In this document: positions 18,565 through 26,063 of the stretch, one piece after another
Layout: every line of letters begins with the position of its first letter
How positions within the stretch are numbered: position 1 is the stretch's first letter
Assembly (NCBI RefSeq): GCF_050314555.1
Contig: NZ_JBNPNH010000009.1
Coordinates: 8,680 to 72,679, forward strand
Direction of reading: 5' to 3'
DNA length: 64,000 nt
Source of the DNA: Spyradosoma sp004558035
GTDB taxonomy: Bacteria; Verrucomicrobiota; Verrucomicrobiia; Opitutales; UBA953
Position numbers and translations under genes: made by a program
The notes under the pieces: model-generated
Told to the model about the DNA's origin: nothing
What the model saw: the letters and a program-made list of their open reading frames with translations, nothing else
The model's database searches: none

Positions 18565-18591
18565 GAAAAAAGCGGACGGAACGCCGCCCGC
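18565..18591 (-). terminator. Rho-independent terminator of the obgE-SUI1 transcript
   Basis: Read on the minus strand, an 8-bp stem (GCGGGCGG with CCGTCCGC, one G-T pair, loop CGTT) is followed by six T residues. It lies 28 bases after the SUI1-like stop codon and separates that operon from secA. Confidence 0.75.
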
Positions 18592-18618
18592 CCCGCGTTC
18601 CCGCGAAACGCGCGCGCT

Positions 18619-19005
18619 TCACGCGTCGAAGCCGAGCATCTGCAGAAAGAACTTCGCGCGGTCGCGGACGTCGCCCTGGATTTCGATCGTGTCTTCGACG
18701 ATCGCGCCGCCGGCGGCGAATTTCCGCTTCAGCGAGGCGAGCAGGTCGTCGCGGCGCTCCGCCGTCAGCGCCCGGATGCCGGGGCCGCCGAGCACCGTCA
18801 CCGTCTTGCCGGAACGTCCGGACTTCTCGATGTTCATGTGGACGCGGCCGAGGCGCTCGGCGCGCTCGGGCTTGGAGTCCGCGGACTTGCGCTTCGTCGC
18901 GGCGGGTTCCGCGTATTGCGGCAGATCCGCGATGTGGAGCGCGTCGAACGCGTTGTTGATGGAGGTTTCGGCGGAGGCTTTTCCGTCGGTCGGGATTTTT
19001 TTCAT
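18619..19005 (-). CDS. SUI1/eIF1-like translation factor
   Basis: This 128-residue protein ends in a SUI1/YciH-type domain. GRSGKTVTVLGGPGIRAL is followed by LLASLKRKFAAGGAIVEDTIEIQGD and a terminal LGFDA, matching the beta-sheet and helix order of the eIF1 fold. The first 50 residues are variable and charged. Bacterial SUI1 proteins bind the small ribosomal subunit, but their role is poorly defined. It follows obgE by 48 bases, so the two probably form a ribosome-related operon. Confidence 0.85.
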   Translation of the reverse strand: MKKIPTDGKASAETSINNAFDALHIADLPQYAEPAATKRKSADSKPERAERLGRVHMNIEKSGRSGKTVTVLGGPGIRALTAERRDDLLASLKRKFAAGGAIVEDTIEIQGDVRDRAKFFLQMLGFDA

Positions 19006-19053
19006 GGGAAGAAAAAGGAAAACTGCGCGGTCGAAAAACGGAGCAGGGCGATT

Positions 19054-20082
19054 TCAGGCGGCGTTCTCGGAATCCGCGTCGGCGGCGCGTTCGGCGGCTT
19101 CGACGCGTTCCCGCACGAGCGCCTTCAGCGCGTCGAGCCCTTCGCCCGTCAGGCAGGAGACTTTCGCGATCTCGACGCCTTTCCACTTGCGACGGAACGC
19201 GGTCAGATTCTTCGCCGAAGCCTCGCAGTCCATTTTGTTGGCGACGACGAGCCGCGGTTTCGCCGCGAGCGCGGGATCGAAATTTTTGAGCTCGACGAGC
19301 AGCTGCGCGTAGTCGTCCGCGGGCTTGCGGTTGTCCGTTCCCGCCATGTCGATGATGAAGACGAGCAGCTTGCAGCGCTCGATGTGCTTGAGAAACCGGT
19401 GCCCGAGGCCGCGGTTTTCGCTCGCGCCTTCGATGAGGCCGGGAACGTCCGCCATCGAAATCCGCGCGAAGTCGTCGTATTCGATCACGCCGACGCTCGG
19501 CGTCTTCGTCGTGAACGGGTAGGGCGCGCATTTCGGCCGCGCGTTCGTGAACGCGTTGGTCAGCGACGATTTTCCCGCGTTGGGAAAACCGACGAGGCCG
19601 ACGTCCGCGATCGTCTTCAGCTTGAAGACGTATTCGCCCGAAGCGCCTTCCTTGCCGGGAGTCGTCTTGCGCGGAGCCTGGTTGACGGAGTTCTTGAACT
19701 GGTTGTTCCCGAGACCGCCACGGCCGCCTTTGAGCAGGACGACGCGCTCGCCGTCGTCGAGCAGCTCGGCGACGAGCAGCTCCGATTCCGCCTCGAAGAC
19801 CTGCGTTCCCGGAGGCACTTCGAGCACGACGTCGTCGCCGTCCGCGCCGTGCTTGTTGCGGCCTTCGCCGGGACGCCCGTTCCTGGCGTTGCGGTGCGGC
19901 TGGAATTTGTATTCGCGCAGGTCGTTCAGATTTTCGTTGCAGAGCAGCACGACGTCGCCGCCCTTGCCGCCGTCGCCGCCGTCCGGTCCGCCTTTGGGCA
20001 GGTATTTTTCGCGGCGGAAACTCAGACAGCCGTTCCCGCCGTTGCCGGCGCGCAAAAAGACTCTCGCTTCATCGATGAACAT
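19054..20082 (-). CDS. obgE: GTPase ObgE/CgtA
   Basis: This is a 342-residue Obg GTPase acting in 50S ribosome assembly and stress control. The glycine-rich Obg fold covers about residues 1-158 (NGGNGCLSFRREKYLPKGGP, DGGDGGKGGDV, GGRGGLGN). The G domain has G1 GFPNAGKS at 165-172, the switch segment YPFTTKTPSVGV, G3 DVPGLIEGA and G4 NKMD. It lacks a C-terminal TGS/OCT extension and instead ends in a short acidic tail, so it is a shorter form. It is the first gene of a two-gene operon with the SUI1-like factor. Confidence 0.97.
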   Translation of the reverse strand: MFIDEARVFLRAGNGGNGCLSFRREKYLPKGGPDGGDGGKGGDVVLLCNENLNDLREYKFQPHRNARNGRPGEGRNKHGADGDDVVLEVPPGTQVFEAESELLVAELLDDGERVVLLKGGRGGLGNNQFKNSVNQAPRKTTPGKEGASGEYVFKLKTIADVGLVGFPNAGKSSLTNAFTNARPKCAPYPFTTKTPSVGVIEYDDFARISMADVPGLIEGASENRGLGHRFLKHIERCKLLVFIIDMAGTDNRKPADDYAQLLVELKNFDPALAAKPRLVVANKMDCEASAKNLTAFRRKWKGVEIAKVSCLTGEGLDALKALVRERVEAAERAADADSENAA

Positions 20083-20112
20083 GACGCAAAAGGAAATTCC
20101 GCCGCGCGCGGG

Positions 20113-20157
20113 AACGCAAACCTTAAAAGAGTTAAAGTTGAGGAATTGAAAAGGTTC
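20113..20157. repeat. Short period-8 degenerate repeat
   Basis: CCTTAAAA, GAGTTAAA, GTTGAGGA and ATTGAAAA follow one another with a period of 8. The words are the same type as in the larger arrays at 39378-39503. The array directly abuts the phage-like fragment at 20142-20282. Confidence 0.4.
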
Positions 20158-20282
20158 GGCCGTCCAAAAGTAATATCCTCGCGGACGCCACGGGATGGCA
20201 GCCGAGCGAGCTCGACGCGCTCGACGTCTCAGACTTCGTCAACTACCTGCTTCTCATCAAAGAAGCGCGGGAACGGGCATGA
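20142..20282 (+). pseudogene. Fragment resembling a phage tail assembly chaperone
   Basis: From about 20175 an open frame reads ILADATGWQPSELDALDVSD followed by FVNYLLLIKEARERA and a stop. The pattern (aromatic-rich W-x-P-S-E-L-x-x-L, then acidic D-F and a helical Arg/Glu tail) recalls the C-terminal part of P2 gpE/Mu gp41-type tail chaperones. There is no start codon or N-terminal part, since an in-frame TGA at 20139-20141 closes the frame and period-8 repeats precede it. I read it as a decayed fragment of a tail gene cluster. The assignment is by pattern only. Confidence 0.4.
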
Positions 20283-20291
20283 GCGGGAAAA

Positions 20292-20546
20292 TCAGAGCTT
20301 CCAGTTCCAGAGCTCGCGAAGCGTCAAGCCGCACCAAGTCAGCCACAACCCGGCGTCCACCCACCGCGTGGAGTCACCGGCCGCGAACACAAACGCGTAT
20401 CCGGCTTTTATAAACGCCGCCAACGGCGGAATCACCCAATAAAACACGACGCAACAGACCGCGAAAACCAAAGGCTTAATGAATACCGCCTTGTTCTCGT
20501 AAAGATACTTTTTCAATTCGCAAAAATCTTTCGGCTGTTCTTCCAC
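20292..20546 (-). CDS. Small membrane protein of unknown function
   Basis: About 84 residues are encoded from a possible GTG at 20546 (VEEQPKDFCELKKYLYENKA). A hydrophobic segment PLVFAVCCVVFYWVIPPLAAF follows at about 25-45, and a second, weaker one includes VDAGLWLTWCGL. The frame stays open further upstream, so the true start is uncertain. Local GC is clearly lower than in the flanking genes. It sits between two phage-like fragments on the opposite strand. A holin-like role is possible but unsupported, and it may be a remnant. Confidence 0.4.
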   Translation of the reverse strand: MEEQPKDFCELKKYLYENKAVFIKPLVFAVCCVVFYWVIPPLAAFIKAGYAFVFAAGDSTRWVDAGLWLTWCGLTLRELWNWKL

Positions 20547-20589
20547 AGAGGGAATTCTTTCCGAACGAAGCGAAAAAGACAACAAAACA

Positions 20590-20760
20590 ATGTACAGTTC
20601 ATCAGTCGTTCTAAAATTGAGCGCCGCCCTCGCGGAGGGATTCGTGCGCGTCGCGGGAACGCGCGACCCGCTCGCCTCCGGAGACTGGCGCGTGAAGAGC
20701 GTGACGTTCACGCTCGACGCTGGCGGGCTGAAAATGAGCTTCTCCGGCGTGTTCAGTTGA
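20590..20760 (+). pseudogene. C-terminal fragment resembling phage late control protein D / tail hub
   Basis: This 56-codon frame ends in LASGDWRVKSVTFTLDAGGLKMSFSGVFS. The order G-D-W-x-V-x-x-V-x-x-x-L-x-x-x-G-x-x-x-S-F is how P2 gpD/Mu gpP-type tail hub proteins end. Only the end of such a protein (normally 300+ residues) is present. The coding bias of the last 40 codons (G/C in third position) matches a formerly real gene. Its stop overlaps the 3' end of the convergent repeat protein by 8 bases. With the 20142-20282 fragment it suggests a prophage deletion scar. Confidence 0.4.
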
Positions 20761-21061
20761 CGCCGGGAAACCTGTCCACGTAGCGGATTTTGAAATCGGG
20801 ATGAGAATCGACGAGACGGATCTTGTAATCGGGAAAGCGATCGACGGGCTGCCACTTTCCGGGAGCGTCCGGAAAGCGCTCCACGAGCTGCACGCGCAGA
20901 TCCTCGTGGCGGTCCACGACCTGCACGTCGTAGTCGGCGAAAGCCTCCACGAACTGAATGCGCCCGTAGATGCTCCCGACGTCCGCGCTCTTTTTCGCTT
21001 CCGGAGCGGGAACGGCGAGCAGCGCGGCGCAGGCGAACGGCACGGCGAAAAGTTTCATCAT
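20753..21061 (-). CDS. Short secreted repeat protein (DUF6150-like pattern)
   Basis: This 102-residue protein starts with a signal peptide (MMKLFAVPFACAALLAVPAP). About four repeats of 9-11 residues follow, with pattern D-(Y/F/L)-x-(V/I)-(Q/R)-x-V-(D/E)-x-(F/H)-P: ADYDVQVVDRHE, DLRVQLVERFP, DYKIRLVDSHP and DFKIRYVDRFP. They are interrupted by DAPGKWQPVDRFP. The alternation of acidic/aromatic and branched residues, with one W in the middle, recalls DUF6150-type proteins, which predict a small beta-strand repeat stack. The function is unknown. The 3' end overlaps a convergent phage-like fragment. Confidence 0.7.
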   Translation of the reverse strand: MMKLFAVPFACAALLAVPAPEAKKSADVGSIYGRIQFVEAFADYDVQVVDRHEDLRVQLVERFPDAPGKWQPVDRFPDYKIRLVDSHPDFKIRYVDRFPGVN

Positions 21062-21067
21062 GCGTTC

Positions 21068-21096
21068 AATTTAATCTTCAACCCCATGAAATTCAA
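21068..21096 (-). promoter_or_regulatory. Candidate promoter of the repeat protein gene
   Basis: On the minus strand TTGAAT and TAAATT are separated by 17 bases. The -10-like hexamer ends only six bases before the ATG at 21061, so the predicted transcript would begin at or beside the start codon. Confidence 0.35.
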
Positions 21097-21299
21097 GAAA
21101 GAGAAAACACTTGAGACGGGCGTGTCCGCGGACGCGTCCGAGCGATTCCTGCGGGCAGGGTAAGCTTTCTTCTTTCGCCCTGATTTCCCTCCCTAAAAAT
21201 TAGACATAACATTTATTGTGCATAAAACAGGCAAGGGCGGAAATGCAGTAAAATTCGGGCTTCACGGCGCGTTCGGACGCCTTTTACGGCGTTTTCGCT

Positions 21300-22343
21300 T
21301 CAGGCTCGGTCGATGGTCAGCGTCGGCTCGAAAGTCAGCGCTTCGGAGAATTTCGGCGGCGGCAGCTGCGCGTCGAACCATGCGGCGAAGGCGATCATCG
21401 CGGCGTTGTCGCCGGTGTGTTTCGGCTCGGCGAGCAGCAGCGGGATTTTTTTTCGCCGCGCGAGTTCGCCGAACGCCGCGCGCAAGGCGCCGTTGTTGGA
21501 GACGCCCCCGGAAAGCCCGAGGCTCGCGTAGCGTTTTTTCTCGAACTGCACGGCGGCCTTATCGACGAGCTGGCGGACGATCGCCTCCTGGTAGTCGGCG
21601 CAGATTTCCGGGAGCGCGTCGGCGAGCTCCGCGTCGGACATTTTTTCGAGACGGTAGCGCAGGCTCGTCTTGAGCCCGGAAAAGCTGAAGCGCGGCTCGC
21701 GCTTGATGGCGTCGCCGTGCGGGAACGGAAATCTGCCGCGTTCCCGCGCTTCGCGGGCGCGCTTTTCGATGAGCGCGCCGCCCGGATACGGCATTCCGAG
21801 CAGCTTCGCGCCTTTGTCGAAGGCTTCGCCGGCGGCGTCGTCCACCGTTCCCGCGAGAACGCGGACGCGGCGCTCGGCGTCGACTTCGACCAGCAGCGAA
21901 TTGCCTCCGGAGGCGACGAGGCCGAGATGCGGGAAAAGCGCCCTGCCCGCCTTTTCGAAATTCGCGGGATCGTCGCGGTGAAGCGGCAGGAACGGCGAAA
22001 ACAGGTGTCCGCGCAGGTGATTCACGCCGACGAGCGGCTTGTTCCACGCGAGCGCGACCGTCCGCGCGGACGCGATGCCGAGCGCGAGACAGGCCGCGAG
22101 CCCGGGGCCGCGCGTGACGGCGACGGCGTCCACGCCCGCCGGATCGATCTCCGCGGCGGCCTCCGCGAGCAGAAACGGAAAATTGCGCAGGTGCTCCCGC
22201 GCCGCGAGATCCGGCACGACGCCGCCGTACTGCGCGTGAAGCGCGATCTGCGTGTTGACGCGCTCGAAAACGACGCCGCGCGCGGAATCGAAGAGCGCGA
22301 CCGCCGATTCGTCGCAGGAGCTTTCCAGAGCCAAAATTCTCAT
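21300..22343 (-). CDS. tsaD: tRNA N6-adenosine threonylcarbamoyltransferase TsaD
   Basis: This is a 347-residue TsaD/Kae1 protein. It transfers the threonylcarbamoyl group to A37 of ANN-decoding tRNAs, working with TsaB and TsaE. The ASKHA N-terminus is MRILALESSCDESAVALFDS. The motif HAQYGGVVPDLAAREHLRN and the metal site GVNHLRGH (two His) are present. GLVASGGNSLL, the FSFSGLKTSLRY segment and the C-terminal LSGGVSNNGALR are also typical. The length is normal. The ATG at 22343 directly follows the words TAGCAT-CGCGGGC, with no Shine-Dalgarno. Confidence 0.97.
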   Translation of the reverse strand: MRILALESSCDESAVALFDSARGVVFERVNTQIALHAQYGGVVPDLAAREHLRNFPFLLAEAAAEIDPAGVDAVAVTRGPGLAACLALGIASARTVALAWNKPLVGVNHLRGHLFSPFLPLHRDDPANFEKAGRALFPHLGLVASGGNSLLVEVDAERRVRVLAGTVDDAAGEAFDKGAKLLGMPYPGGALIEKRAREARERGRFPFPHGDAIKREPRFSFSGLKTSLRYRLEKMSDAELADALPEICADYQEAIVRQLVDKAAVQFEKKRYASLGLSGGVSNNGALRAAFGELARRKKIPLLLAEPKHTGDNAAMIAFAAWFDAQLPPPKFSEALTFEPTLTIDRA

Positions 22344-22350
22344 GCCCGCG

Positions 22351-22379
22351 ATGCTACCGCAAACGCCCGGAAATTTTAA
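22351..22379 (-). promoter_or_regulatory. Candidate promoter of tsaD with near-leaderless spacing
   Basis: On the minus strand TTAAAA and TAGCAT are 17 bases apart. Only seven bases (CGCGGGC) lie between the -10-like hexamer and ATG 22343. See the finding on recurrent leaderless start contexts. Confidence 0.35.
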
Positions 22380-22413
22380 GGGAAAACGCGTTCCCGCGGC
22401 GCGCCGGGCGCCG

Positions 22414-23058
22414 TCAGCGCTTTTTCTTCGCCGTTTCCGCGGCGAGCTTCATGTCCGTGACGGTGACCGCCAGGTACGCGGAATTGGCGGCGAGACGGAC
22501 GAGCTTCGTCTTCTTCTCTCCGCCGTCTTCGCCGCGTTCGATGATCTTTCCGAGCCAATAAACGTCGTTTCCGCGGTCTCTGCGCGTCGGAAACAGCTTC
22601 GAGGGAACGTATTTCCAATAGAGGCGCTGGTTCGGTCGATAATCCCGGACTATTGTTCCCGTGAAACCGGCGTGAAGAACGTCGGGACACTTCTGGTCGA
22701 AGGAGACTCCGGGGAAAATGCTCGAAAACGTCTCCACGAGCTCTTTGCGCAGCGCGTATTCCTCGAATTTGCGCACTTCGTTCATCGCCGGGAACGCGCG
22801 GGACTGTTTTTCGAGAACGGCGGGACGCCGCGCCCTCAGCTCGACTTCGCAGATTTCGCGTTTGCCGTTCAGACGAATCTGGCACTGATTGAATTTGGAA
22901 ATCGGTCGCCCGATCATTTCCTGAAAAAGAGTGTGCTTGCCGTTGTCTTTATGATAGGCGGAGCCGAATTTGAAATCGCAGAACGATTCGAACGAATTTC
23001 CCGCGAGCGCCGACGACGCGACGAGAAGACCGAGTATGACGGAGAAGAGAGTTTTCAT
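22414..23058 (-). CDS. Secreted protein of unknown function
   Basis: This 214-residue protein starts at ATG 23058 with a clear signal peptide (MKTLFSVILGLLVASSALAG). The mature part begins NSFESFCDFKFGSAYHKDNGK and contains three Cys (CDF, CQIRL, CEVEL) plus a fourth in QKCPDV. A later lysine/arginine-rich beta-type region ends in AAETAKKKR. The start FCDFKFG...G resembles short secreted proteins that describe their own import of a periplasmic fold, but I recognise no family. It is the last gene before the divergent MoxR gene. Confidence 0.6.
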   Translation of the reverse strand: MKTLFSVILGLLVASSALAGNSFESFCDFKFGSAYHKDNGKHTLFQEMIGRPISKFNQCQIRLNGKREICEVELRARRPAVLEKQSRAFPAMNEVRKFEEYALRKELVETFSSIFPGVSFDQKCPDVLHAGFTGTIVRDYRPNQRLYWKYVPSKLFPTRRDRGNDVYWLGKIIERGEDGGEKKTKLVRLAANSAYLAVTVTDMKLAAETAKKKR

Positions 23059-23118
23059 AGGATTTCCAAGATGAACTTTTCTCCCGGCTTCGACAAGCGT
23101 TTTCCGCCTGAAAATTAT

Positions 23119-23147
23119 TTTCAAACAAACGAAAGCGGCTCTATAAT
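23119..23147 (+). promoter_or_regulatory. Candidate promoter of the moxR-DUF58 operon
   Basis: A perfect TATAAT (23142-23147) is preceded at 17 bases by TTTCAA. The ATG at 23162 is 14 bases after the -10 box, so the leader would be about 7-8 bases and no Shine-Dalgarno is present. Confidence 0.5.
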
Positions 23148-23161
23148 CCGCTCAAAAAATC

Positions 23162-24184
23162 ATGGAACAGCAGGAACTCAACGAACTTCAACAGCGCGTC
23201 CTGGCGGCTTCGGCGTTCGCGGGACGGCTTCGCGTCGAAATCGGACGCGTCGTCGCCGGGCAGGAAAAGCTCGTCTCGCGCATGATCATCGGCTTGCTGA
23301 CGAACGGACATCTGCTCGTCGAAGGGCTGCCGGGACTGGCGAAGACGCTCGCTGTGAAGACGCTCGCGCAGGCGGTCGGCGGCACGTTCTCGCGCGTGCA
23401 GTTCACGCCGGATCTGCTTCCCGCCGACGTGACGGGAACGACGATCTACAACGCCGCGAAGGGAGAATTTTCCGTGCGCCGCGGACCGATCTTCGCGAAC
23501 GTCGTGCTCGCCGACGAAATCAACCGCGCTCCCGCGAAGGTGCAGGCGGCGCTGCTCGAAGCGATGCAGGAGCGGCAGGTGACGATCGGCGGCGAGACGC
23601 ATGCGCTCCCGCATCCGTTCCTCGTGATGGCGACGCAGAATCCGATCGAGCAGGAAGGCACGTATCCGCTGCCCGAAGCGCAAATCGACCGTTTTCTCTT
23701 CAAGGTACGCGTGGATTATCCCTCGCGCGACGACGAGCGCCGCATCGTCGAACGCATGGCGCACCCGGAAACGAAGCTCGCCGCGAACCGCGTCTGCTCG
23801 CTCGACGAAATTCTCGAAGCCCGCGCCCTGCTCGACAAGATCTACATGGACGAAAAGGTGCTGGACTACGTTCTCGACCTCGTCGTCGCGACGCGTCCCG
23901 GCCGGCGGGATTCGCTTTCGTCTCGGCAGAGCGAGACGGACCTTTCGCGCATTCCCGAGTGGGTCGCCGTCGGCGCTTCGCCGCGCGCGCCGATCGCGCT
24001 GACGCTCGCGGCGCGGGCGCACGCGTTCCTCGAAGGGCGCGCCTACGTCGTGCCGCAGGACGTGAAGGCCGTCGCGCCCGACGTGCTCGCGCACCGCGTC
24101 TCGCTCACCTACGAGGCGGAGGCGGAAAACGTCTCGGCGCTCGACGTCGTGAACTTCATTCTCGAAAATCTGAAGACGCCGTGA
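23162..24184 (+). CDS. MoxR family AAA+ ATPase
   Basis: This 340-residue MoxR ATPase probably acts as a chaperone for a protein with a von Willebrand-like domain. Walker A is GLPGLAKT at 55-62, Walker B is VVLADEINRAPAKVQAALLE, sensor 1 is MATQNPIEQEGTYPLPEAQ and the arginine-finger region is DRFLF. The C-terminal lid has RAPIALTLAARAHAFLEGR. The DUF58 gene follows after 22 bases. The usual further operon members (BatA/BatB-like VWA proteins and a transglutaminase) are absent here. Confidence 0.95.
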   Translation: MEQQELNELQQRVLAASAFAGRLRVEIGRVVAGQEKLVSRMIIGLLTNGHLLVEGLPGLAKTLAVKTLAQAVGGTFSRVQFTPDLLPADVTGTTIYNAAKGEFSVRRGPIFANVVLADEINRAPAKVQAALLEAMQERQVTIGGETHALPHPFLVMATQNPIEQEGTYPLPEAQIDRFLFKVRVDYPSRDDERRIVERMAHPETKLAANRVCSLDEILEARALLDKIYMDEKVLDYVLDLVVATRPGRRDSLSSRQSETDLSRIPEWVAVGASPRAPIALTLAARAHAFLEGRAYVVPQDVKAVAPDVLAHRVSLTYEAEAENVSALDVVNFILENLKTP

Positions 24185-24206
24185 GCGCGCGTTCCCGCGG
24201 ACGAAG

Positions 24207-25076
24207 ATGATGGACGTCGGAGAGCTGATTTCGGAGGTGCGGCGGCTGGAGATCCGCACGCGCCGCGTCGTGGACGATCTCGTCGGCGGCGCCTACCGTT
24301 CCCGCTTCAAGGGGCGTGGCATCGAGTTCGAGGAAGTGCGCGAATACGCCTTCGGCGACGACGTGCGCGACATCGACTGGAACGTTTCCGCGCGCATGGG
24401 TGCGCCGTTCGTCAAAAAATACGTCGAAGAGCGCGAGCTGCAGGTCGTGCTCGCGGCGGACGTCTCGGCGTCGGGGCTCTTCGGCTCCGGCGCGAAGACG
24501 AAGCTGCGCACGCAGGCGGAAATCGCCGCCCTGCTCTCGCTGAGCGCCGTGCGCAACCGCGACAAAGTCGGCATGATCACGTTTTCGGACCGCGTCGAAA
24601 AGCACCTGCCCGTGCGCGGCGGGCGCGCTCACGTGCTGCGGATGCTGCGCGAACTCGTCGCGACCGAACCGCGGGGACGCGGGACGAATCTCGCGGAAGC
24701 GCTGACTCGGCTGCGGCGTTCGCTGAAGCGGCGCAGCGTGATTTTCGTGATTTCGGATTTTCTCGATTCCTCGGAAGGCCGGGCGGACGCGCTGGGTATG
24801 CTCGCGCGGCGGCACGACGTCGTGCTCGTGCGCACGGAGGACCCGGCGGAACTCGCGCCGCCGTTCGCGGGAACGTGGAATCTCGCCGACGCGGAAACGT
24901 CCGCGCGCGGCGTGATTCACGGGAACGCCCGCGCGCGCGGACTTTGGGCGGAGACGGCGGCGCGGGAACGCGACGCTTTCGCGCGGGAGGCGGCGCGCGC
25001 GGGCGCGGGGCTGATTTCCGTCCGGTGCGGCGAAGACCTCGTCCGCCCGTTCGTGAAATTTTTCCGCGAGCGCTGA
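24207..25076 (+). CDS. DUF58 domain protein
   Basis: This 289-residue protein of the DUF58 family (a VWA-like fold usually encoded beside MoxR) starts with the helical segment ISEVRRLEIRTRRVVDDLVGGAYRSRFKGRG. FEEVREYAFGDDVRDIDWNV, the conserved core motif, follows, and then VVLAADVSASGLFGS with a MIDAS-like DxSxS arrangement. No membrane segment is present, so it is expected to be cytoplasmic or membrane-peripheral. Start ATG 24207 is immediately followed by another Met. It converges with the universal stress protein gene, with the stops one base apart. Confidence 0.9.
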   Translation: MMDVGELISEVRRLEIRTRRVVDDLVGGAYRSRFKGRGIEFEEVREYAFGDDVRDIDWNVSARMGAPFVKKYVEERELQVVLAADVSASGLFGSGAKTKLRTQAEIAALLSLSAVRNRDKVGMITFSDRVEKHLPVRGGRAHVLRMLRELVATEPRGRGTNLAEALTRLRRSLKRRSVIFVISDFLDSSEGRADALGMLARRHDVVLVRTEDPAELAPPFAGTWNLADAETSARGVIHGNARARGLWAETAARERDAFAREAARAGAGLISVRCGEDLVRPFVKFFRER

Positions 25077-25077
25077 A

Positions 25078-25932
25078 TCAGCGGAACATGATGACGGGAA
25101 CGAGGCAGCGGCGGACGAGCTCGGTCGTCGTGCTCCCGATGATGAACTGACGCACGCGGGAATGCCCGTAGGCGCCCATGATCAGGCAGGTGATGCCGTT
25201 TTCCTCGACGTATTTTTCCAACGCTTCGCCGGGCGCGCCGGAAAGCACCTGGGTGACGGGCGTGATCGGCCCGCCCTTGAGGCGCGCCTCCGCGGAAAAG
25301 AGGAGGCGCGTCGCGTCGGCTTCCGCGCCCGGCTTCGCGACGGTGACGATGTGGACGTCCTGCGTGATGAATTCCTTGTTCGTCGCGAGGTATTCCAGCG
25401 CGCGCGTCGCGCTCGGGCTGCCGTCGTAGGCGAGCACGATCTTTTTCTGCTCGATGAACTTCCGGTTGACGACGAAGCACGGGCGCTTCGTGGAGCGGAT
25501 CACGCGCTCCATGTTGGAGCCGAGGTGCCCCTTGGCGAAATTCGCGTTTTCGCCGCGTTTGCCGAGCACGATGACGCCGATGTCCTTGCGCTGGGTCTCG
25601 AACTCGTCGATGCAGTCCACGAGAATTCCCGATCGATGATAGAAATCGACGCGGTCGGGAATGCCCGCCTTGGCGAATTCGCCGCGGACGTAATTCTCGA
25701 TCACCTTAGCCTTGCCGGCCTCAATCTCGCGCAGCTGCGCGGTGAGACCCATGTAGGGCTGAGTTCCGAGCGCGCCGCCGAAATCCGCGACGAGCGGCGT
25801 CTCGTATTGCCAGAGTTCGGAGACGTAAAGCGCGGAGACGCGCATTCCCGTCTGCTTCGAGAGCCAGACGGCGTACGCCGTGCAGACTTGTCCGTAGCTC
25901 GAACCGTCAACGCAAACCAAGATATTATTCAT
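25078..25932 (-). CDS. Tandem-domain universal stress protein
   Basis: This 284-residue protein contains two UspA domains. Domain 1 (about 1-155) starts MNNILVCVDGSSYGQVCTAYA and ends with the ATP-binding motif GKRGENANFAKGHLGSN. Domain 2 (about 160-284) starts KIVLAYDGSPSATRALEYLA and ends GAYGHSRVRQFIIGSTT. Both have the G-x2-G-x9-G-S/T signature, so both halves may bind ATP. It is cytoplasmic and linked by family to stress survival. A perfect TATAAT lies about 65 bases upstream. Confidence 0.94.
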   Translation of the reverse strand: MNNILVCVDGSSYGQVCTAYAVWLSKQTGMRVSALYVSELWQYETPLVADFGGALGTQPYMGLTAQLREIEAGKAKVIENYVRGEFAKAGIPDRVDFYHRSGILVDCIDEFETQRKDIGVIVLGKRGENANFAKGHLGSNMERVIRSTKRPCFVVNRKFIEQKKIVLAYDGSPSATRALEYLATNKEFITQDVHIVTVAKPGAEADATRLLFSAEARLKGGPITPVTQVLSGAPGEALEKYVEENGITCLIMGAYGHSRVRQFIIGSTTTELVRRCLVPVIMFR

Positions 25933-25997
25933 GATGGGGAACCTTTCTGTTGGGGGTGAATTTTCGCCGGCGCGTGAACGCCCCGAAAACAGACGCG

Positions 25998-26025
25998 ATT
26001 ATACGCGGAAAAAATTTTTTGGAAA
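25998..26025 (-). promoter_or_regulatory. Candidate promoter of the universal stress protein gene
   Basis: On the minus strand TTTCCA and TATAAT are separated by 16 bases; the -10 box is perfect and is followed by CGCG. Unlike its neighbours, this gene has a leader of about 60 bases before ATG 25932, containing a GAAAGG-like Shine-Dalgarno sequence. Confidence 0.5.
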
Positions 26026-26046
26026 CGAAATTCGCGCCCGCGCGGG

Positions 26047-26062
26047 CGTTCCCGCGGGAACG
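26047..26062. repeat. Intact 16-bp palindrome CGTTCCCGCGGGAACG (intergenic copy)
   Basis: This is a perfect palindrome made from two head-to-head copies of the over-represented half-site GCGGGAACG. It lies one base after the DUF5069 stop. Identical palindromes occur inside clpX (31202-31217) and inside the giant adhesin gene (55177-55192). Confidence 0.9.
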
Positions 26063-26063
26063 C

